Virus record (IMG/VR): IMGVR_UViG_3300040856_002284
Span: 1 to 59,200 of that record
Strand: one strand, 5' to 3'
Source of the DNA: a virus
DNA length: 59,200 nucleotides
Shown here: one piece after another, positions 58,737 to 59,200 of the stretch
Position numbering within the stretch: the first letter of the stretch is position 1
Layout of the letters: each line of letters opens with the position of its first letter
Program-made: the position numbers and the translations under genes
Notes under the pieces: model-generated
Database searches by the model: none
What the model was told of the DNA's origin: nothing
The model's input: the letters and a program-made list of their open reading frames with translations, nothing else

Positions 58737-59200
58737 CTTTATTGTTATTACAGCAATTATTTTAATGGGCTGTACAACAACAATAGACGATAGTGTGGTC
58801 ACAGCACAGCCATATATTGGTTTACAAGAACGTCAAGATAGAACACAACTACGTGAACTAGTGGGTGTGGATCCTGTGCGTACAGAATGGTGTGCAGCAT
58901 TTGTAAATGCAATACTAGAAAAAGATAATATACCAAATCTCAACGATCAAACTCGATATCCTCCGCTTATGGCAAGAAGTTTTCTATATTGGGGAGAACA
59001 TGTAGAACGTGTTAACATAAAACGTGGTGATGTTGTGGTGTTTCCAAGAGGTAATCAAGGATGGCAAGGACATGTTGGATTTTATGTTGACACACAAACA
59101 CACAACGGTAGAGAGTATTGGATTATACTAGGTGGGAATCAACAAAACGAAGTTAGATATGATTTATTCAATCCGAGGAGAGCATTAGGCATACGAAGAT
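58717..59200 (+). CDS. CHAP/NlpC-P60-like lipoprotein (cut by window end)
   Basis: ATG 58717, 20 bases inside the spanin gene; 161 complete codons to the window end with no stop, so partial. Signal with lipobox LMGC (C19). TEWCAAFVNAIL and GHVGFYVD supply the Cys and His of a CHAP-like (TIGR02594-type) cysteine peptidase/amidase fold, with GDVVVFPRG between. Probably a periplasmic cell-wall hydrolase anchored to a membrane and part of the lysis cassette. Confidence 0.72.
   Translation, partial: MQWYKNNFIVITAIILMGCTTTIDDSVVTAQPYIGLQERQDRTQLRELVGVDPVRTEWCAAFVNAILEKDNIPNLNDQTRYPPLMARSFLYWGEHVERVNIKRGDVVVFPRGNQGWQGHVGFYVDTQTHNGREYWIILGGNQQNEVRYDLFNPRRALGIRR

Noticed and set aside
1-59200. CRISPR arrays, insertion sequences, integrase or attachment sites
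   Set aside because: No regularly spaced repeats, transposase or integrase motifs, or terminal repeats were seen; recurring fibre repeats are coding.

Overview
The window reads as an interior piece of a large, AT-rich, T4-like marine myovirus. The T4-type signs are an RFC/gp44-like clamp loader, a GroES/gp31-like co-chaperonin, PhoH, ThyX, late boxes of the TATAAATA type, a large tRNA cluster and a run of long tail-fibre/adhesin genes with cyanophage-like domains. No photosynthesis genes are present. The 7Fe ferredoxin, Bax-inhibitor-1 protein and glycine-zipper protein look alphaproteobacterial, so I infer a heterotrophic alphaproteobacterial host; the exact host is not shown by the sequence.

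Layout. 1-9.4 kb: early/accessory genes (HExxH protein, radical SAM enzyme, TilS, ClpP, two 2OG-Fe(II) oxygenase-like proteins, SGNH-like proteins, a glycine-zipper envelope protein, a HAD phosphatase). 9.4-12.5 kb: 13 tRNA genes plus one odd tRNA-like RNA, with zinc-ribbon microproteins and two more SGNH-like genes. 12.5-13.9 kb: nitroreductase and small genes. 13.9-21.7 kb: one tightly overlapping run with five radical SAM genes in tandem, led by a possible glycosyltransferase and ended by an unknown protein. 21.7-30.5 kb: small phage proteins, phosphoesterase, SWIM protein, QueD-like protein, GT8-like glycosyltransferase, a seventh radical SAM gene on the minus strand, UvsE, sulfotransferase. 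30.5-47.7 kb: late virion module (IscA/HesB-like protein, 2124-residue and 1282-residue structural proteins, fibre proteins, a subtilisin-like protease), then a truncated DnaE-like protein. 47.7-54.9 kb: GroES-like, MazG-like, BI-1, exonuclease, clamp loader, APS-kinase-like, nucleotidyltransferase, ferredoxin and ThyX genes. 54.9-59.2 kb: phoH (minus), two conserved proteins, then a lysis cassette (GH19 endolysin, overlapping Rz/Rz1-type spanins, CHAP-like lipoprotein cut by the window end).

How they may work together. Seven radical SAM enzymes, six with an unusual N-terminal SPASM-like cysteine module, coexist with phage genes for Fe-S delivery (A-type carrier) and low-potential electron supply (7Fe ferredoxin). 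With nearby oxygenases, glycosyltransferase-like, sulfotransferase and SGNH proteins this suggests an undescribed modification pathway with unknown substrate.

Regulation seen in the DNA: sigma70-like promoters (TTGACA/TATAAT type) in the gaps before early genes, several placed inside inverted repeats that would hide the ribosome site only in read-through transcripts; late boxes before virion genes; and several promoters placed so that the RNA would start at or next to the ATG. The most striking global signal is that I could find no ACAGT or ACTGT anywhere in 59.2 kb, and codon choice (Thr-Val always ACC/ACG + GTN in all pairs checked) bends around it. No gene-free stretch over 300 bases exists apart from the tRNA array.
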